Numbered from the stretch's first letter, positions 6,847 through 18,954 are shown. The stretch is 64,000 nt of DNA from an uncultured Lachnospiraceae bacterium (GCA_947089905.1 CAMUMG010000006.1:1-64000); one strand, 5' to 3'. Notes: generated by a model not told the origin, from the letters alone. A program made the numbers and translations.

Positions 6847-8822
6847 CTACTTGTGTTTTCTCCTGTCTTTCCTATAAAACTTTTCATTTCTTGTGATTTT
6901 TGTTCCATTTTTAAATCCCATAGAGCACTTTGTTTTTTCTCTAAATCCTCTTCTATCTTTGTTTCTTCTTGTCGAATATAAGTCGGAACAATTTCATGAA
7001 TCATCTCTCTGATATCCCCTGTTTCATCGTAGGAAATTTCCTTTAATCTTGCCAGTCTAATATAAAATTCTTCTTCGTCAAATTCAATTGGTTTACCAAT
7101 CCGAATCATTTTATTTGGTGTCTCTTGTAATCCTTCCTCATCCATTAAAACTTCTTCATATAGTTTTTCCCCAGGACGAATTCCTGTAAATATAATCGGA
7201 ATATCTTCTTCTGGAACAAATCCCGAAAGTCGAATCATATTTTTGGCAAGATCTAAAATTCGTACAGGCTCTCCCATATTTAAAATAAAAATCTCTCCAC
7301 CTTTTGCATATGCCCCTGCTTGCAATACTAAAGACACTGCTTCTGGGATGGTCATAAAATACCTTACAATATCTGGATGAGTTACTGTCACTGGACCACC
7401 TTCTTCAATCTGTTTTCGGAACAGTGGTATAACACTTCCATTACTACCCAAAACATTTCCAAATCGTACAGCTACAAATTCTGTTGCACATTTTCTATTA
7501 TAACTTTGAATAATCATCTCACAGATTCGTTTGGAAGCTCCCATAATATTTGTAGGATTAACCGCTTTATCTGTCGAAATTAAAACAAACTTTTTAACAC
7601 CATTATCTGCTGCTGCTCTTACCGTCTTTAATGTTCCAAAAACATTATTTTTTACTGCCTCATTCGGACTGACTTCCATTAATGGTACATGTTTATGTGC
7701 TGCTGCATGATATACAATGTCTGGGTGATATTGTTCCATAATCTGATTCATACGGTTTGTATTACGAACAGAGGCTATCAATACAACCAGATCTAATTCT
7801 TTATATTTTCGTATCAATTCCTGTTGGATTTCATAGGCATTATTTTCATAAAAATCTACAATAACAAGTTGTTTTGGATGGTGTCCTGCAATCTGTCTAC
7901 AAATTTCACTTCCGATTGAACCACCGCCACCTGTGACTAAAATTACCTTTCCAGTAACATATCCAATAATAGATTCTAAATCAACTTCTACTGGTTCTCT
8001 TCCTAAAAGATCTTCTACATCTATATCTCGAACTTGATTGATAGTTACATCACCATTTACCATCTGATAAATGCCTGGTAGTGTTTTTATCGTACAATTT
8101 GTTTCCTTACAGATTAAAATAATCTCTTTGATCGTCTTTCTTGAAACACTTGGCAGAGCAAGAATAATTTGATCAATATTGTAAATATTAGCGGCCTCTG
8201 TAATAAAATTTCGGTTGCCAACTACTTTAATTCCATGAATAAAACTTCCAATTTTATCTTGATCATCATCAATCACACACTTTACTGTAGTAGTAAGAAA
8301 ACGGCTATTAGCAATTTCTTTAATCAAAGTACTTCCTGCTTCTCCTGCTCCAATAATCATAACATTTTTTATGTTGCCATCCCGTCTAGCTATCCACTGA
8401 TTTCGCTTCATTCTTAAAACTCGATATAAAAAACGGCTGGATAAAATTAGCATAAGCAAATATACTCCATAAAGTGGATAGTAAGTTCTTGGCATATGAC
8501 CGCCTAAAACTAAAATTTCTAACATATGCACTAGAGCTGACATAACACAGGCAGACAAAATATTTTGAACCTCAGTTATTCCAGCATATGCCCAAAGACT
8601 TTGATACATCCGAAATAAATAGAAAATAAGTAATGTCAATAAAATATTAAGAGGCATAAATTTCCACATACTATCCAAATATTTTATTTCAATAGAATAA
8701 AAACGGAACTCAAATCTGGTCAAAAGTGCTAAGAGACCTGCAAGTGCCATAGCTGCAATATCATATAAAATCAAAAATGTGCGTCGAAACCAAAGTTTTT
8801 TATCTATAATTAATTTTTTCAT
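6843..8822 (-). CDS. Membrane nucleotide-sugar 4,6-dehydratase (WbpM/CapD family)
   Basis: A polysaccharide-biosynthesis enzyme that converts UDP-GlcNAc-type sugars to 4-keto-6-deoxy intermediates at the membrane. The 659-aa form starting MKKLIID at 8822 is preferred (GGAAG 5 bases upstream); MEVTMKK at 8834 is also possible. Four membrane helices span about residues 12-130. A first Rossmann domain (MIIGAGEAGSTL) follows, then the catalytic one with GGGGSIGSEICRQI, LISTDKAVNPTN and MGASK, the last replacing the usual Tyr-xxx-Lys as in WbpM. It heads an operon with the SDR gene. A role in capsule, teichoic-type polymer or flagellin glycosylation cannot be separated from sequence. Confidence 0.9.
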   Translation of the reverse strand: MKKLIIDKKLWFRRTFLILYDIAAMALAGLLALLTRFEFRFYSIEIKYLDSMWKFMPLNILLTLLIFYLFRMYQSLWAYAGITEVQNILSACVMSALVHMLEILVLGGHMPRTYYPLYGVYLLMLILSSRFLYRVLRMKRNQWIARRDGNIKNVMIIGAGEAGSTLIKEIANSRFLTTTVKCVIDDDQDKIGSFIHGIKVVGNRNFITEAANIYNIDQIILALPSVSRKTIKEIILICKETNCTIKTLPGIYQMVNGDVTINQVRDIDVEDLLGREPVEVDLESIIGYVTGKVILVTGGGGSIGSEICRQIAGHHPKQLVIVDFYENNAYEIQQELIRKYKELDLVVLIASVRNTNRMNQIMEQYHPDIVYHAAAHKHVPLMEVSPNEAVKNNVFGTLKTVRAAADNGVKKFVLISTDKAVNPTNIMGASKRICEMIIQSYNRKCATEFVAVRFGNVLGSNGSVIPLFRKQIEEGGPVTVTHPDIVRYFMTIPEAVSLVLQAGAYAKGGEIFILNMGEPVRILDLAKNMIRLSGFVPEEDIPIIFTGIRPGEKLYEEVLMDEEGLQETPNKMIRIGKPIEFDEEEFYIRLARLKEISYDETGDIREMIHEIVPTYIRQEETKIEEDLEKKQSALWDLKMEQKSQEMKSFIGKTGENTSR

Positions 8823-8956
8823 GGTAACTTCCATACCTTTCCTGTTTGGACAAGACCTACTTAGAGTATCTAATATTTTGTTCTCTATTCTATCATACAT
8901 TTCAACATTTGACAATTTTATTTTTAATATAAAACATTAAATGTATTAAAATGTAG

Positions 8957-9013
8957 AAACCACTATCTGATAAGGAAAATTTCTACTATTCTCCCCTTCA
9001 AATAGTGGTCTTT
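8957..9013 (-). terminator. Terminator-like hairpin after rpoC
   Basis: ACCACTAT and ATAGTGGT arms with an inner AAGG/CCTT enclose about 40 bases, just past the rpoC stop. The T-run is strongest on the plus strand, so it may also stop antisense transcription. Termination of rpoC here is likely but the hairpin is imperfect. Confidence 0.55.
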
Positions 9014-9016
9014 TTT

Positions 9017-12000
9017 CTACTCGTCTTCGTCTTGTAGGGCTAATTCCTCATCTATAAAAAGATCTTCTTCCGATAAATGCTCTTCTTCTGATAAATCTTC
9101 TTCTGGAATATCAAACAATTCATCTTCGTAGTCAATTTCTATTTCTTCAGTCTCCACATTTTCTTCTATGTCTTCTGATACCATCAATTCCTCATTCATA
9201 TCACTATCTAATCTTACATTGCGATATCTCTTCATTCCAGTTCCAGCAGGAATTAATTTACCAATAATTACATTCTCTTTAAGACCGATCAAAGGATCTA
9301 CTTTTCCTTTGATGGCAGCTTCTGTTAAAACTTTGGTAGTTTCTTGGAAAGAAGCCGCTGACAGGAAAGAATTTGTTGCAAGAGAAGCCTTTGTAATACC
9401 AAGCATAACTTGTTTTCCTTCCGCAGATTCTAAGCCCTGTTCTTTTAGTTTAACATTTCCATCCTCATATTCTAAAACATCAACCATTGTTCCAGGTAAA
9501 AATTCCGAATCTCCATTATTTTCAATCCGAACTTTCTTTAACATCTGACGAACAATCACTTCAATATGCTTGTCATTAATTTCTACACCCTGTAAACGAT
9601 AAACTCTTTGTACTTCTTGAATCATATAGTCTTGTACTGCACGAACTCCTTTGATCTTTAAAATATCATGTGGATTGACACTACCTTCTGTGAGTTCGTC
9701 TCCAGCCTCAATGATTTGATTTTCTGTTACTTTAATTCTAGAACCATAAGGAATCAAATATGCTTTCGATTCTGATGTTTCCATATTAGTAACAACAACT
9801 TCTCTCTTCTTTTTTGTATCTCGAATATTAATAATGCCACCAAATTCTGCAATAATTGCAAGACCTTTTGGCTTTCTGGCCTCAAATAATTCCTCAACAC
9901 GTGGAAGACCTTGAGTAATATCATCTCCTGCTACACCACCTGTATGGAAAGTTCTCATTGTAAGCTGAGTACCCGGTTCACCGATTGACTGTGCTGCAAT
10001 AATACCAACTGCTTCTCCAACCTGAACAGCATCTCCAGTCGCCATATTTGCTCCATAACACTTTGCACAAACGCCAATATGGGATTTACAAGTGAGTACA
10101 GTACGAATTTTGATCTTTGCATCCGATCCTGCCTCTTTCACTACACTAGTTGCAACAATCTTTGCAGCACGTTTTGGTGTAATCATATGATTTTTCTTTA
10201 CAATTACTTCTCCATTGTCATCATAGATAGTTTCACAAGAATATCTTCCTGTAATACGTTCTTCTAAACTTTCAATAACTTCTTTTCCATCGGTAAATGC
10301 TTTAATCCACATTCCCGGAATTTCTTCATTTTCTCTACAACAATCTGTTTCTCGAACGATCAGATCTTGAGAAACATCTACTAATCGTCTAGTTAAATAA
10401 CCTGAATCGGCAGTACGTAAAGCAGTATCCGAAAGACCTTTTCTTGCACCATGAGCAGAGATAAAGTATTCCAAAACGTCCAGACCTTCACGGAAATTTG
10501 CCTTAATTGGAAGTTCAATCGTCTTTCCAGAAGTATCTGCCATTAAACCTCTCATTCCTGCCAACTGTTTAATCTGCTTTTCAGAACCACGAGCACCAGA
10601 ATCTGCCATCATATAGATATTATTATATTTATCCAGTCCGCTCAACAGTTGTTTTGTAATCTCATCATCTGCTTCTTTCCAAGTTTCAATAACAGCCTTA
10701 TAACGTTCCTCTTCTGTCATTAAACCACGACGGTAATTTTTCGAAATCGTTTCTACTGTTGCTTCTGCCTGTGCAATTAATTCTTTCTTCTTTGGCGGTA
10801 CAGTCATATCTGAAATAGAAACTGTCATTGCTGCCTTAGTAGAATATTTATATCCCAATGATTTAATAGCATCTAATGTTTCTGCTGTTTTTGTCGAACC
10901 ATGAATATTAATACACTTTTCCAAAATCTTCTTCAACTGTTTTTTACCTACATGAAAATCAATTTCTGGAAGCAACAAATTTTCTGGATTACTGCGATCT
11001 ACAAATCCTAAATCCTGTGGGATGATTTCATTAAAGATAAGTCTTCCAAGTGTAGTTTCTATAATTTTAAATATCTCATTTCCATCTGCATCTTTTCCAC
11101 TGCGTTTTACATGGATTTTTTGATGCAAAGTGATAACTTTATTTTCATATGCCAATAATGCCATATTGGTATCTTCAAAATAATGTCCCAAAAGATCAAA
11201 CGGAGTACAAATAACAATACGTTCCTTTTGTTCATTAGCTATAAAACGAATCAGAGTATCGCCTGAAATTGTTCCCGCATCTAATGCCCGTCTTAATTCA
11301 TCATAATTTTCATATGTTTCTAATGCCTGTGATGCTTTTTCTGGATCATTAGAATAGTCTATCATCTTTCCCATAGTAAGATAATAAATTCCTAGCACCA
11401 TATCCTGTGATGGTACAGCAACTGGACCACCATCAGATGGTTTTAATAAATTATTTGGGGAAAGCAGTAAAAATCGACACTCCGCCTGTGCCTCTACAGA
11501 CAGTGGCAAATGCACTGCCATCTGATCCCCGTCAAAATCGGCATTAAATGCAGTACAAACAAGAGGATGCAGTTTGATTGCTTTTCCCTCTACTAATACT
11601 GGCTCAAATGCCTGAATTCCCAAACGGTGTAGAGTAGGTGCACGATTTAACATAACAGGATGTTCTCTAATAACCTCTTCTAGTACATCCCAAACTTCAG
11701 GCTGTAATCGTTCTACCATCTTTTTTGCAGATTTAATATTGTGTGCAGTACCTTTTGATACTAATTCCTTCATAACAAAAGGCTTAAATAACTCAATCGC
11801 CATTTCCTTTGGCAGACCACACTGATAAATTTTAAGTTCTGGTCCTACAACAATAACCGAACGACCAGAATAGTCAACACGTTTTCCCAATAAGTTCTGA
11901 CGAAAACGTCCCTGTTTTCCTTTTAACATATCCGATAGAGATTTTAGAGCACGATTTCCTGGACCTGTAACGGGACGTCCTCTTCTGCCGTTATCAATCA

Positions 12001-12907
12001 GAGCATCTACCGCTTCCTGAAGCATTCTCTTTTCGTTTCGTACAATAATGTCTGGTGCTCCTAATTCCAATAATCTCTTCAAACGATTATTACGGTTAAT
12101 AATTCTTCTATATAAATCATTCATATCAGAAGTAGCAAATCTTCCTCCGTCAAGTTGAACCATTGGACGAAGATCTGGTGGGATAACTGGAATAACTGTT
12201 AAAATCATCCACTCAGGTCGATTTCCAGATTCACGGAAAGCTTCCACTACCTCTAATCTTTTAATAATTCTGGCACGCTTTTGACCACTTGACTCTCTAA
12301 GACCTCTCTTTAATTCAACTGCTTCTTTCTCCAAGTCAATCGCCTGCAATAACTCCATAATTGCTTCCGCTCCCATACCAACGCGGAAAGTATTACCATA
12401 TTTATCATAGGCCTCACGATATTCTTTTTCATTTAAGACCTGTTTTATCTGCAATTCTGTATCACCACTATCTAAAACAATATAAGATGCAAAATAGAGC
12501 ACCTTTTCAAGAGTTCTTGGTGACAAATCTAGGATCAGTCCCATTCGGCTAGGAATTCCTTTAAAATACCAGATATGAGATACTGGTGCAGCCAGTTCAA
12601 TATGTCCCATTCTTTCACGACGTACACTTGCTTTTGTTACCTCAACGCCACATCGATCACAAACTACACCTTTATAGCGGATCTTTTTATATTTGCCGCA
12701 GTGACATTCCCAGTCCTTGCTTGGTCCGAAAATTCTTTCACAAAACAATCCATCTTTTTCTGGCTTTAATGTTCTGTAGTTGATCGTTTCCGGTTTTTTT
12801 ACTTCGCCTCTCGACCACTCTCTGATCTTTTCAGGCGATGCAAGACCTATCTTTATTGCATCATACGTTATTTCCTTAACGCTTTCATTTATCATCTCTG
12901 CTGACAT
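9017..12907 (-). CDS. rpoC: RNA polymerase beta' subunit
   Basis: The catalytic subunit of RNA polymerase. The N-terminal zinc ribbon (CHCG...CDRCG, about residues 68-86), the active-site motif NADFDGDQM (about 455) binding Mg2+, the bridge/trigger region ([21 protein letters not shown], split by no insertion) and the second zinc cluster ([13 protein letters not shown]) are all intact. At 1296 residues it is about 100 longer than the Bacillus protein. Most of the excess is a C-terminal tail of about 60 residues that is over half Asp/Glu. It follows rpoB after 20 bases. Confidence 0.99.
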   Translation of the reverse strand: MSAEMINESVKEITYDAIKIGLASPEKIREWSRGEVKKPETINYRTLKPEKDGLFCERIFGPSKDWECHCGKYKKIRYKGVVCDRCGVEVTKASVRRERMGHIELAAPVSHIWYFKGIPSRMGLILDLSPRTLEKVLYFASYIVLDSGDTELQIKQVLNEKEYREAYDKYGNTFRVGMGAEAIMELLQAIDLEKEAVELKRGLRESSGQKRARIIKRLEVVEAFRESGNRPEWMILTVIPVIPPDLRPMVQLDGGRFATSDMNDLYRRIINRNNRLKRLLELGAPDIIVRNEKRMLQEAVDALIDNGRRGRPVTGPGNRALKSLSDMLKGKQGRFRQNLLGKRVDYSGRSVIVVGPELKIYQCGLPKEMAIELFKPFVMKELVSKGTAHNIKSAKKMVERLQPEVWDVLEEVIREHPVMLNRAPTLHRLGIQAFEPVLVEGKAIKLHPLVCTAFNADFDGDQMAVHLPLSVEAQAECRFLLLSPNNLLKPSDGGPVAVPSQDMVLGIYYLTMGKMIDYSNDPEKASQALETYENYDELRRALDAGTISGDTLIRFIANEQKERIVICTPFDLLGHYFEDTNMALLAYENKVITLHQKIHVKRSGKDADGNEIFKIIETTLGRLIFNEIIPQDLGFVDRSNPENLLLPEIDFHVGKKQLKKILEKCINIHGSTKTAETLDAIKSLGYKYSTKAAMTVSISDMTVPPKKKELIAQAEATVETISKNYRRGLMTEEERYKAVIETWKEADDEITKQLLSGLDKYNNIYMMADSGARGSEKQIKQLAGMRGLMADTSGKTIELPIKANFREGLDVLEYFISAHGARKGLSDTALRTADSGYLTRRLVDVSQDLIVRETDCCRENEEIPGMWIKAFTDGKEVIESLEERITGRYSCETIYDDNGEVIVKKNHMITPKRAAKIVATSVVKEAGSDAKIKIRTVLTCKSHIGVCAKCYGANMATGDAVQVGEAVGIIAAQSIGEPGTQLTMRTFHTGGVAGDDITQGLPRVEELFEARKPKGLAIIAEFGGIINIRDTKKKREVVVTNMETSESKAYLIPYGSRIKVTENQIIEAGDELTEGSVNPHDILKIKGVRAVQDYMIQEVQRVYRLQGVEINDKHIEVIVRQMLKKVRIENNGDSEFLPGTMVDVLEYEDGNVKLKEQGLESAEGKQVMLGITKASLATNSFLSAASFQETTKVLTEAAIKGKVDPLIGLKENVIIGKLIPAGTGMKRYRNVRLDSDMNEELMVSEDIEENVETEEIEIDYEDELFDIPEEDLSEEEHLSEEDLFIDEELALQDEDE

Positions 12908-12927
12908 TTAGGGTTCTCCCTTCCGAA

Positions 12928-15900
12928 TTATTCTTCGTAATCGTCATTTTCTGGCAAATCCATTTCGCTGTTATCTTCCTCTTCTTCACTGTCTTCAAAT
13001 ACATCAAAAAGTTCGCCATCTTCTTCCGGGCTTACCGTACTATAACCGGCATCCTCATATCCCTCGTCATAGCGGAAGTTATCCTCTCCCTCAATTAATG
13101 GAGTTAGATCTCCTTCCCCATAGTCAATATTTTCTGTCATCTTAACTTCATCACCGTTTTCGTCTAAAACAGTAACATCTAAGGCAAGAGATTGTAATTC
13201 TTTAAGTAATACTTTAAAAGACTCCGGAATTCCCGGTTCAGAAATATTATCCCCTTTGATAATTGCCTCATAGGTCTTAACACGTCCTGTTACATCATCT
13301 GATTTTACAGTCAAGATTTCTTGTAGAATATGGGCAGCTCCATATGCCTCTAATGCCCAAACTTCCATTTCTCCAAATCTTTGTCCACCAAACTGAGCTT
13401 TTCCGCCAAGTGGCTGTTGAGTAACTAAAGAATATGGACCTGTAGAACGTGCATGAATCTTATCATCTACCAAATGGTGAAGTTTTAAATAGTGCATGAA
13501 TCCAACTGTTACTGCACCATCAAAATATTCTCCTGTACGCCCATCTCTAAGTCTTACTTTCCCATCTCTATCAATCGGAACTCCTTTCCACTCATTTCGG
13601 TAGTCCTGATTTTTTATTAAATATTCCATTACTTCTGGATCTAAAATACTCTCATATTTCTTCTTAAAATCTTCTAATGGAGTATTGACATAATCATTTG
13701 CCAGCTCCAATGTATCCATAATATCAAATTCATTTGCACCATCAAAAACAGGAGTAGATACTTTAAATCCAAGTACTTGTGCAGCTAAACTCAAATGGAT
13801 TTCAAGCACCTGACCGATATTCATACGGGAAGGCACACCTAATGGATTTAATACAATATCAAGTGGTCTACCATTTGGCAAAAATGGCATATCTTCTGCT
13901 GGAAGGACACGGGAAACAACACCCTTATTTCCATGGCGACCTGCCATTTTATCACCGACTTGAATTTTTCTCTTTTGGGCAATATAGACTCTTACAGACT
14001 GATTTACTCCTGGAGATAATTCATCTCCATTTTCCCTAGTAAATACTTTTGCATCCACAATAATTCCATATTCCCCATGCGGTACACGAAGGGAAGTATC
14101 TCTAACTTCTCTTGCCTTTTCTCCAAAAATAGCCCTCAATAGTCTTTCTTCTGCAGTCAGTTCCGTTTCCCCTTTTGGTGTCACCTTACCAACTAGAATA
14201 TCTCCTGCCCTAACTTCTGCTCCGATTCGTATAATTCCTCTTTCATCTAAATCTTTTAGGGCATCATCACCAACACCAGGAACATCTCTTGTGATCTCTT
14301 CTGGCCCTAATTTTGTGTCACGGGCTTCTGCTTCATATTCCTCAATATGCACAGAAGTATAAACATCTTCTTGTACTAAACGTTCACTGAGCAAAACAGC
14401 ATCTTCATAGTTATATCCTTCCCATGTCATAAATCCAATTAATGGATTTTTCCCAAGTGCTAATTCGCCGCCTGCTGTCGATGCTCCATCTGCAATAACC
14501 TGTCCCGCCTGTATTTTTTCTCCGCGTGTAACAATTGGTCTTTGGTTCATACAAGTGCCTTGATTACTTCGTGCAAATTTTACCAATTTATACTCTGATT
14601 TTGTTCCATCATCGTTTTTAATTAGAATATTTTTTGAAGTAGCACGTTCTACTGTCCCTGACTTTTTCGATACAATACATACACCTGAGTCTACCGCAGC
14701 CTTCATCTCCATTCCAGTACCTACTACTGGAGATTCTGTAAACAAAAGTGGTACTGCCTGACGCTGCATATTCGAACCCATAAGAGCACGATTAGCATCG
14801 TCATTTTGCAAAAATGGAATCATCGCTGTAGCAACAGAAAATACCATCTTTGGTGAAACGTCCATATAATCGATCTTAGACTTTTGATATTGAGAAGTTT
14901 CTTCTTTATATCGACCAGAAACATTATTATTTACAAAATGTCCTTGGGTATCTATCGGTTCATTTGCCTGAGCTACAATATATTTATCCTCTTCATCAGC
15001 AGTCATATAGACAACAAAATCTGTAACTTTTGGATTTTTTGGATCAGATTTATCTACCTTTCGATAAGGTGCTTCAATAAATCCATATTGATTAATTCTT
15101 GCATAGGAAGCCAATGAATTAATCAGACCAATGTTTGGACCTTCTGGCGTTTCAATTGGACACATTCTTCCATAGTGAGAATAGTGAACATCTCGTACTT
15201 CGAATCCAGCACGATCTCTGGAAAGACCACCCGGTCCTAATGCGGATAAACGTCTTTTATGTGTCAATTCACTGAGAGGATTATTCTGATCCATAAACTG
15301 TGACAACTGAGAACTTCCAAAAAATTCTTTCACTGCCGCAGTCACTGGCTTAATATTAATTAAAGATTGCGGACTGATTCCCTCTAAATCCTGTGTTGTC
15401 ATCCGTTCCCTTACAACACGCTCCATTCTGGAAAGACCAATCCGATATTGATTTTGTAATAATTCACCAACAGCACGAATACGACGATTTCCCAGATGAT
15501 CGATATCATCCGCATTTCCAATTCCATATTCTAAGTGCATATTATAATTAATCGATGCAATAATATCTTCTTTCGTAATATGTTTTGGAATTAAATCTGC
15601 TACATCTCGTTTAATTGCCGCTTTAATATCTTCTGGATTATCGTATTCCTCTAAAATTCCCTTTAATACAGGATAGTACACTTCTTCTGTAATTCCAAGG
15701 GATTCTTTGTCACAATCTATATAATAATTCAAATCTACCATCATATTAGAAAGTATCTTTACATTCTTTTCTTCTGTTTGTACCATAATAGATGGTATGG
15801 CAGAATTTTGAATTTGTATTGCTAATTCTTCAGAAATTGTGGTTCCTGCTGTTGCAAGAATCTCTCCTGTATTGAGATCCACCGCATCCTCTGCTAAAAC

Positions 15901-16776
15901 CAGACCACTAACACGGTTCTTTAATGCCAGCTTTTTATTAAATTTATAGCGTCCGACCTTGGCAAGATCATATCTTCTAGGATCAAAAAACATACCATTG
16001 ATCAAAGACTCTGCACTTTCTACAGAAAGTGGCTCCCCCGGACGAAGCTTTTTATATAACTCTAATAAACCATCCTGATAACTGTCAGAAGGGTCTTTTG
16101 AAAAACTAGCCAATATTTTTGGCTCTTCACCAAATAATTCTAAAATCTCCGCGTTTGTACCAATTCCTAATGCACGAATTAATACAGTGATTGGAACCTT
16201 ACGATTACGATCTACACGAACATAAAAAACATCATTGGAATCGGTTTCATACTCCAACCAAGCACCACGATTTGGAATTACTGTACAAGAATATAACTTT
16301 TTACCAATCTTATCATGTCCAACTGCATAATAGATTCCGGGGGAACGTACAAGTTGGCTTACAATAACACGTTCAGCACCATTAATAACAAAAGTGCCTG
16401 TTTCCGTCATCAACGGCAAATCACCCATGAATATATCATGTTCGTTGATTTCGTCTGTTTCTTTGTTGTGAAGCCGCACTTTCACCTTGAGCGGAGCTGC
16501 ATATGTTGCGTCACGTTCCTTACACTCTTCGATGGAATACTTCACATCATCTTCACAAAGCTGGAAGTCAACAAACTCTAGGCTTAAATGACCACTATAG
16601 TCAGCAATCGGAGAAATATCATTGAAAACCTCTTTCAGTCCCTCTTTTAAAAACCAATTATAAGAATCCTTCTGGACTTCAATGAGATTGGGCATTTCAA
16701 GCACTTCTTTCTGCCTTGAGTAGCTCATTCTTACGCCTTTACCAACCTTAATTGGACGTATTCTGTTTTTATCCAT
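12928..16776 (-). CDS. rpoB: RNA polymerase beta subunit
   Basis: The beta subunit forms one side of the active-site cleft and is the rifampicin target. The rifampicin-region motif [30 protein letters not shown] is present with the drug-contact residues of the sensitive type (Gln, Asp, His, Arg, Ser), written here in two overlapping parts: [18 protein letters not shown] and [19 protein letters not shown] and the C-terminal [19 protein letters not shown] clamp contact are also present. The start at 16776 (MDKNRI, 1282 aa) is taken; a GTG at 16788 is alternative but overlaps the AAGGGG site. The last 60 residues form an acidic tail like that of RpoC. It has its own promoter. Confidence 0.99.
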   Translation of the reverse strand: MDKNRIRPIKVGKGVRMSYSRQKEVLEMPNLIEVQKDSYNWFLKEGLKEVFNDISPIADYSGHLSLEFVDFQLCEDDVKYSIEECKERDATYAAPLKVKVRLHNKETDEINEHDIFMGDLPLMTETGTFVINGAERVIVSQLVRSPGIYYAVGHDKIGKKLYSCTVIPNRGAWLEYETDSNDVFYVRVDRNRKVPITVLIRALGIGTNAEILELFGEEPKILASFSKDPSDSYQDGLLELYKKLRPGEPLSVESAESLINGMFFDPRRYDLAKVGRYKFNKKLALKNRVSGLVLAEDAVDLNTGEILATAGTTISEELAIQIQNSAIPSIMVQTEEKNVKILSNMMVDLNYYIDCDKESLGITEEVYYPVLKGILEEYDNPEDIKAAIKRDVADLIPKHITKEDIIASINYNMHLEYGIGNADDIDHLGNRRIRAVGELLQNQYRIGLSRMERVVRERMTTQDLEGISPQSLINIKPVTAAVKEFFGSSQLSQFMDQNNPLSELTHKRRLSALGPGGLSRDRAGFEVRDVHYSHYGRMCPIETPEGPNIGLINSLASYARINQYGFIEAPYRKVDKSDPKNPKVTDFVVYMTADEEDKYIVAQANEPIDTQGHFVNNNVSGRYKEETSQYQKSKIDYMDVSPKMVFSVATAMIPFLQNDDANRALMGSNMQRQAVPLLFTESPVVGTGMEMKAAVDSGVCIVSKKSGTVERATSKNILIKNDDGTKSEYKLVKFARSNQGTCMNQRPIVTRGEKIQAGQVIADGASTAGGELALGKNPLIGFMTWEGYNYEDAVLLSERLVQEDVYTSVHIEEYEAEARDTKLGPEEITRDVPGVGDDALKDLDERGIIRIGAEVRAGDILVGKVTPKGETELTAEERLLRAIFGEKAREVRDTSLRVPHGEYGIIVDAKVFTRENGDELSPGVNQSVRVYIAQKRKIQVGDKMAGRHGNKGVVSRVLPAEDMPFLPNGRPLDIVLNPLGVPSRMNIGQVLEIHLSLAAQVLGFKVSTPVFDGANEFDIMDTLELANDYVNTPLEDFKKKYESILDPEVMEYLIKNQDYRNEWKGVPIDRDGKVRLRDGRTGEYFDGAVTVGFMHYLKLHHLVDDKIHARSTGPYSLVTQQPLGGKAQFGGQRFGEMEVWALEAYGAAHILQEILTVKSDDVTGRVKTYEAIIKGDNISEPGIPESFKVLLKELQSLALDVTVLDENGDEVKMTENIDYGEGDLTPLIEGEDNFRYDEGYEDAGYSTVSPEEDGELFDVFEDSEEEEDNSEMDLPENDDYEE

Positions 16777-16926
16777 TGACGTTTTCACCCCTTGAAATTT
16801 TTTAGGTAATTTATAGCATCACTACCAAATAATCGTTCTTTTTGTAGAAAAAACATTTGCATTTTTCTAATTCTGTGTTATAATAGAATTAATATAGGTA
16901 TACGTTATCATAATAGTGCACCTTAT

Positions 16927-16955
16927 ATGATATCATAATAAATTTAAGCTGTCAA
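16927..16955 (-). promoter_or_regulatory. Promoter of rpoBC
   Basis: TTGACA (16950-16955), a 17-base spacer and TATCAT (16927-16932) on the minus strand give a strong housekeeping promoter with a leader of about 140 bases before rpoB. The rest of the 300-base gap holds this leader and the rplL terminator. Confidence 0.85.
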
Positions 16956-17016
16956 TCGTCTTTTTGTAAAATATACTAGGAGAAGTATAGCATTTTTTCG
17001 AAAATTTTAATAAATA

Positions 17017-17059
17017 GGGCTGTTGCTCAACCTAAACATTTTAGTTTGAGCAACAGCCC
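17017..17059 (-). terminator. Terminator after rplL
   Basis: A 14-bp perfect stem (GGGCTGTTGCTCAA and complement, 17017-17030 with 17046-17059) is followed on the minus strand by TATTTATTAAAATTTT. It separates rplJL from rpoBC. Confidence 0.85.
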
Positions 17060-17078
17060 TTTTACTTGTTTCAATTCA

Positions 17079-17441
17079 TTACTTTAATGTAACCTTTGCA
17101 TTAACTTCTTCAAGTTTTTTCTTGAGTTCTTCTGCTTCATCTTTAGAAACAGCCTCTTTTAATACCTTTGGAGCACTCTCTACAGCTTCTTTTGCTTCCT
17201 TTAAGCCTAATCCAGTAATTTCACGAACTACTTTGATTACTTTAATCTTATCAGGACCAGCTTCTGTAAGCTCAACATCAAATTCTGTCTTTTCTTCCTC
17301 TTGAGGAGCAGAAGTTGCTGCCTGTAAAACAACACCAGCACTTGCACTTACACCAAACTCTTCTTCACAAGCTTTTACTAAATCATTTAACTCTAATACA
17401 GTCATACCCTTAATGGCATCAATAAATTCTTGAGTTGTCAT
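17079..17441 (-). CDS. rplL: Ribosomal protein bL12 (L7/L12)
   Basis: The 120-residue stalk protein that recruits translation factors. An N-terminal dimerisation helix (residues 1-35), a flexible Ala/Glu hinge (about 38-52) and the C-terminal factor-binding domain ([20 protein letters not shown]) are all seen. It follows rplJ by about 40 bases, with AGGTAAAAG-type spacing before the start. Confidence 0.99.
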   Translation of the reverse strand: MTTQEFIDAIKGMTVLELNDLVKACEEEFGVSASAGVVLQAATSAPQEEEKTEFDVELTEAGPDKIKVIKVVREITGLGLKEAKEAVESAPKVLKEAVSKDEAEELKKKLEEVNAKVTLK

Positions 17442-17484
17442 AATCTTTTACCTCCATCTAAATCATTGTAATCTTTAACAGCAA

Positions 17485-17979
17485 TTATGCTGCTTCGCCA
17501 TTCTTTTCTGAAATCTGTTTAATAATACGAGCAATATTTGCAATAGGGGATTGCAAACTTCCAAGTAATTTGGAAATAAGAGTTTCTCTTGAAGGAATTG
17601 TAGCAATAACCTGAATTCCTTTTTCATCGTAGTAAGTTCCTTCTACTACGCCGGCCTTTAACTCTAACTTATCTGCAGTTTTTGCAAACTCTGCCAATAT
17701 TCTGGCAGGTGCTGTAGCATCTTCCATACCAAATGCAACTGCTGTCGGCCCTTCTAAGTGCTTGTCCAATTCAGCATATGCTGTGCCTTCAAAAGCTCTT
17801 TTTAGATACGTATTTTTAAATACTTTATAAACGACACCGGCTTCTCTTAACTTTTTACGAAGCTGAGTATCCTGCTCTACAGTAAGACCACGGTAATCTA
17901 CTAATACGGCGGCTTTCGCGTCCGTAACATATCCCTTGATCTCATCGACAATTGGCTTTTTTAACTCAACCTTTGCCAT
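17485..17979 (-). CDS. rplJ: Ribosomal protein uL10
   Basis: The stalk base protein that binds 23S rRNA and carries L12 dimers. 164 residues from the ATG at 17979, which has AAGGAGG 7 bases upstream (a GTG two codons earlier is less well spaced). VDYRGLTVEQDTQLRKKLRE and the K-NTYLKRAF segment are typical, and the C-terminal helix contacts L12. An L10 leader RNA precedes it and should mediate feedback by the L10(L12)4 complex. Confidence 0.98.
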   Translation of the reverse strand: MAKVELKKPIVDEIKGYVTDAKAAVLVDYRGLTVEQDTQLRKKLREAGVVYKVFKNTYLKRAFEGTAYAELDKHLEGPTAVAFGMEDATAPARILAEFAKTADKLELKAGVVEGTYYDEKGIQVIATIPSRETLISKLLGSLQSPIANIARIIKQISEKNGEAA

Positions 17980-18021
17980 GATCACACCTCCTTATAGATT
18001 TGTAATAAGAATTATAAGGAA

Positions 18022-18142
18022 TAAAAAACTGCCTCCCGCAAAGAGGGGAGACAGTATATTAGTCAATCATTCTACTAATTTTTCTATTCCCTCGGTAGGC
18101 GGTTTTACCTTACACCTTACGGTGCCTACTGTCTTCGGCATT
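18022..18142 (-). promoter_or_regulatory. L10 leader RNA with attenuator hairpin
   Basis: The minus-strand leader contains GCCGAAGACAGTAGGCACC and CCGCCTACCGAGG, the paired conserved blocks of the Firmicute L10 leader. It ends in a terminator-like hairpin (CTGTCTCCCCTC/GCGGGAGGCAG plus six T, 18023-18055). Binding of L10-L12 controls rplJL expression. Confidence 0.92.
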
Positions 18143-18147
18143 TTTGG

Positions 18148-18176
18148 ATTATAACATAAATCTATTTTCGTGTCAA
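18148..18176 (-). promoter_or_regulatory. Promoter of rplJL
   Basis: TTGACA (18171-18176), 17 bases, TATAAT (18148-18153) on the minus strand: a consensus housekeeping promoter directly in front of the L10 leader. Confidence 0.95.
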
Positions 18177-18196
18177 CAACAATTTTTATAAAACCA

Positions 18197-18889
18197 TTAT
18201 GCAAATCTTGTCGTATTTAATTTTACTCCTGGTCCCATTGTAGAAGTAAGAGTAATGCTCTTTAAATACTGACCCTTTGCAGAAGCTGGTTTTGCTTTGA
18301 TGATGGCACTCATAAGTGCTTGGAAGTTGTCTGCAAGTTGTTCTTCCGTAAAGGAAGCTTTGCCTACTGGCACATGGATAATATTTGTTTTATCCAATCT
18401 GTACTCGATTTTACCAGCTTTAATATCATTTACAGCTTTTGTTACATCCATTGTTACAGTTCCTGCCTTTGGGTTTGGCATTAAGCCCTTTGGTCCGAGA
18501 ACACGACCTAAGCGACCAACAATACCCATCATATCCGGAGTAGCTACAACAACATCAAAATCTAACCATCCATCATTTTGAATCTTAGGGATTAATTCAT
18601 CTCCGCCAACATAATCAGCACCTGCAGCCTCTGCCTCTGCTACCTTGTCCCCTTTGGCAAATACAAGAACACGAACCGTTTTTCCAGTACCATGAGGAAG
18701 TACAACTGCACCACGCACCTGCTGATCTGCATGACGGCCATCTACTCCGAGTCTGATATGAACCTCAACAGTTTCATCAAATTTTGCTGTTGCAGATTTC
18801 TTTACCAGACTGATTGCTTCATTGGTATCATATTGAACACTTCTGTCAATCAGTTTTGCTGCTTCCTGATATTTTTTTCCTCTTTTCAT
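18197..18889 (-). CDS. rplA: Ribosomal protein uL1
   Basis: A 230-residue protein of the L1 stalk that moves deacylated tRNA out of the E site, and in many bacteria a translational repressor of its own L11-L1 operon. [23 protein letters not shown] and [14 protein letters not shown] are signature segments. TAGGAGG lies before the ATG. A hairpin element in front of the gene (18904-18954) mirrors one before rplK. Confidence 0.99.
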   Translation of the reverse strand: MKRGKKYQEAAKLIDRSVQYDTNEAISLVKKSATAKFDETVEVHIRLGVDGRHADQQVRGAVVLPHGTGKTVRVLVFAKGDKVAEAEAAGADYVGGDELIPKIQNDGWLDFDVVVATPDMMGIVGRLGRVLGPKGLMPNPKAGTVTMDVTKAVNDIKAGKIEYRLDKTNIIHVPVGKASFTEEQLADNFQALMSAIIKAKPASAKGQYLKSITLTSTMGPGVKLNTTRFA

Positions 18890-18903
18890 AAATTTACCTC
18901 CTA

Positions 18904-18954
18904 GTGGTAGTATCGGGATTTGTGTTCCTATCTGTAGACAGGATACCCTCCCAC
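18904..18954 (-). promoter_or_regulatory. Intercistronic hairpin before rplA
   Basis: On the minus strand GTGGGAGGGTATCC opens and ATCCCGATACTACCAC closes a 51-nt stem-loop that ends just before the rplA ribosome-binding site. The same GTGGGAG / CCCGRTAN-ACCAC scheme occurs before rplK. It is a plausible L1-binding regulatory site. Confidence 0.6.

Noticed and set aside
9168-9548. Long open frame on the plus strand inside rpoC (also 12575-12783, 13779-14039, 16315-16581 inside rpoBC)
   Set aside because: These are antisense shadows of highly conserved genes, without ribosome-binding sites or recognisable domains.
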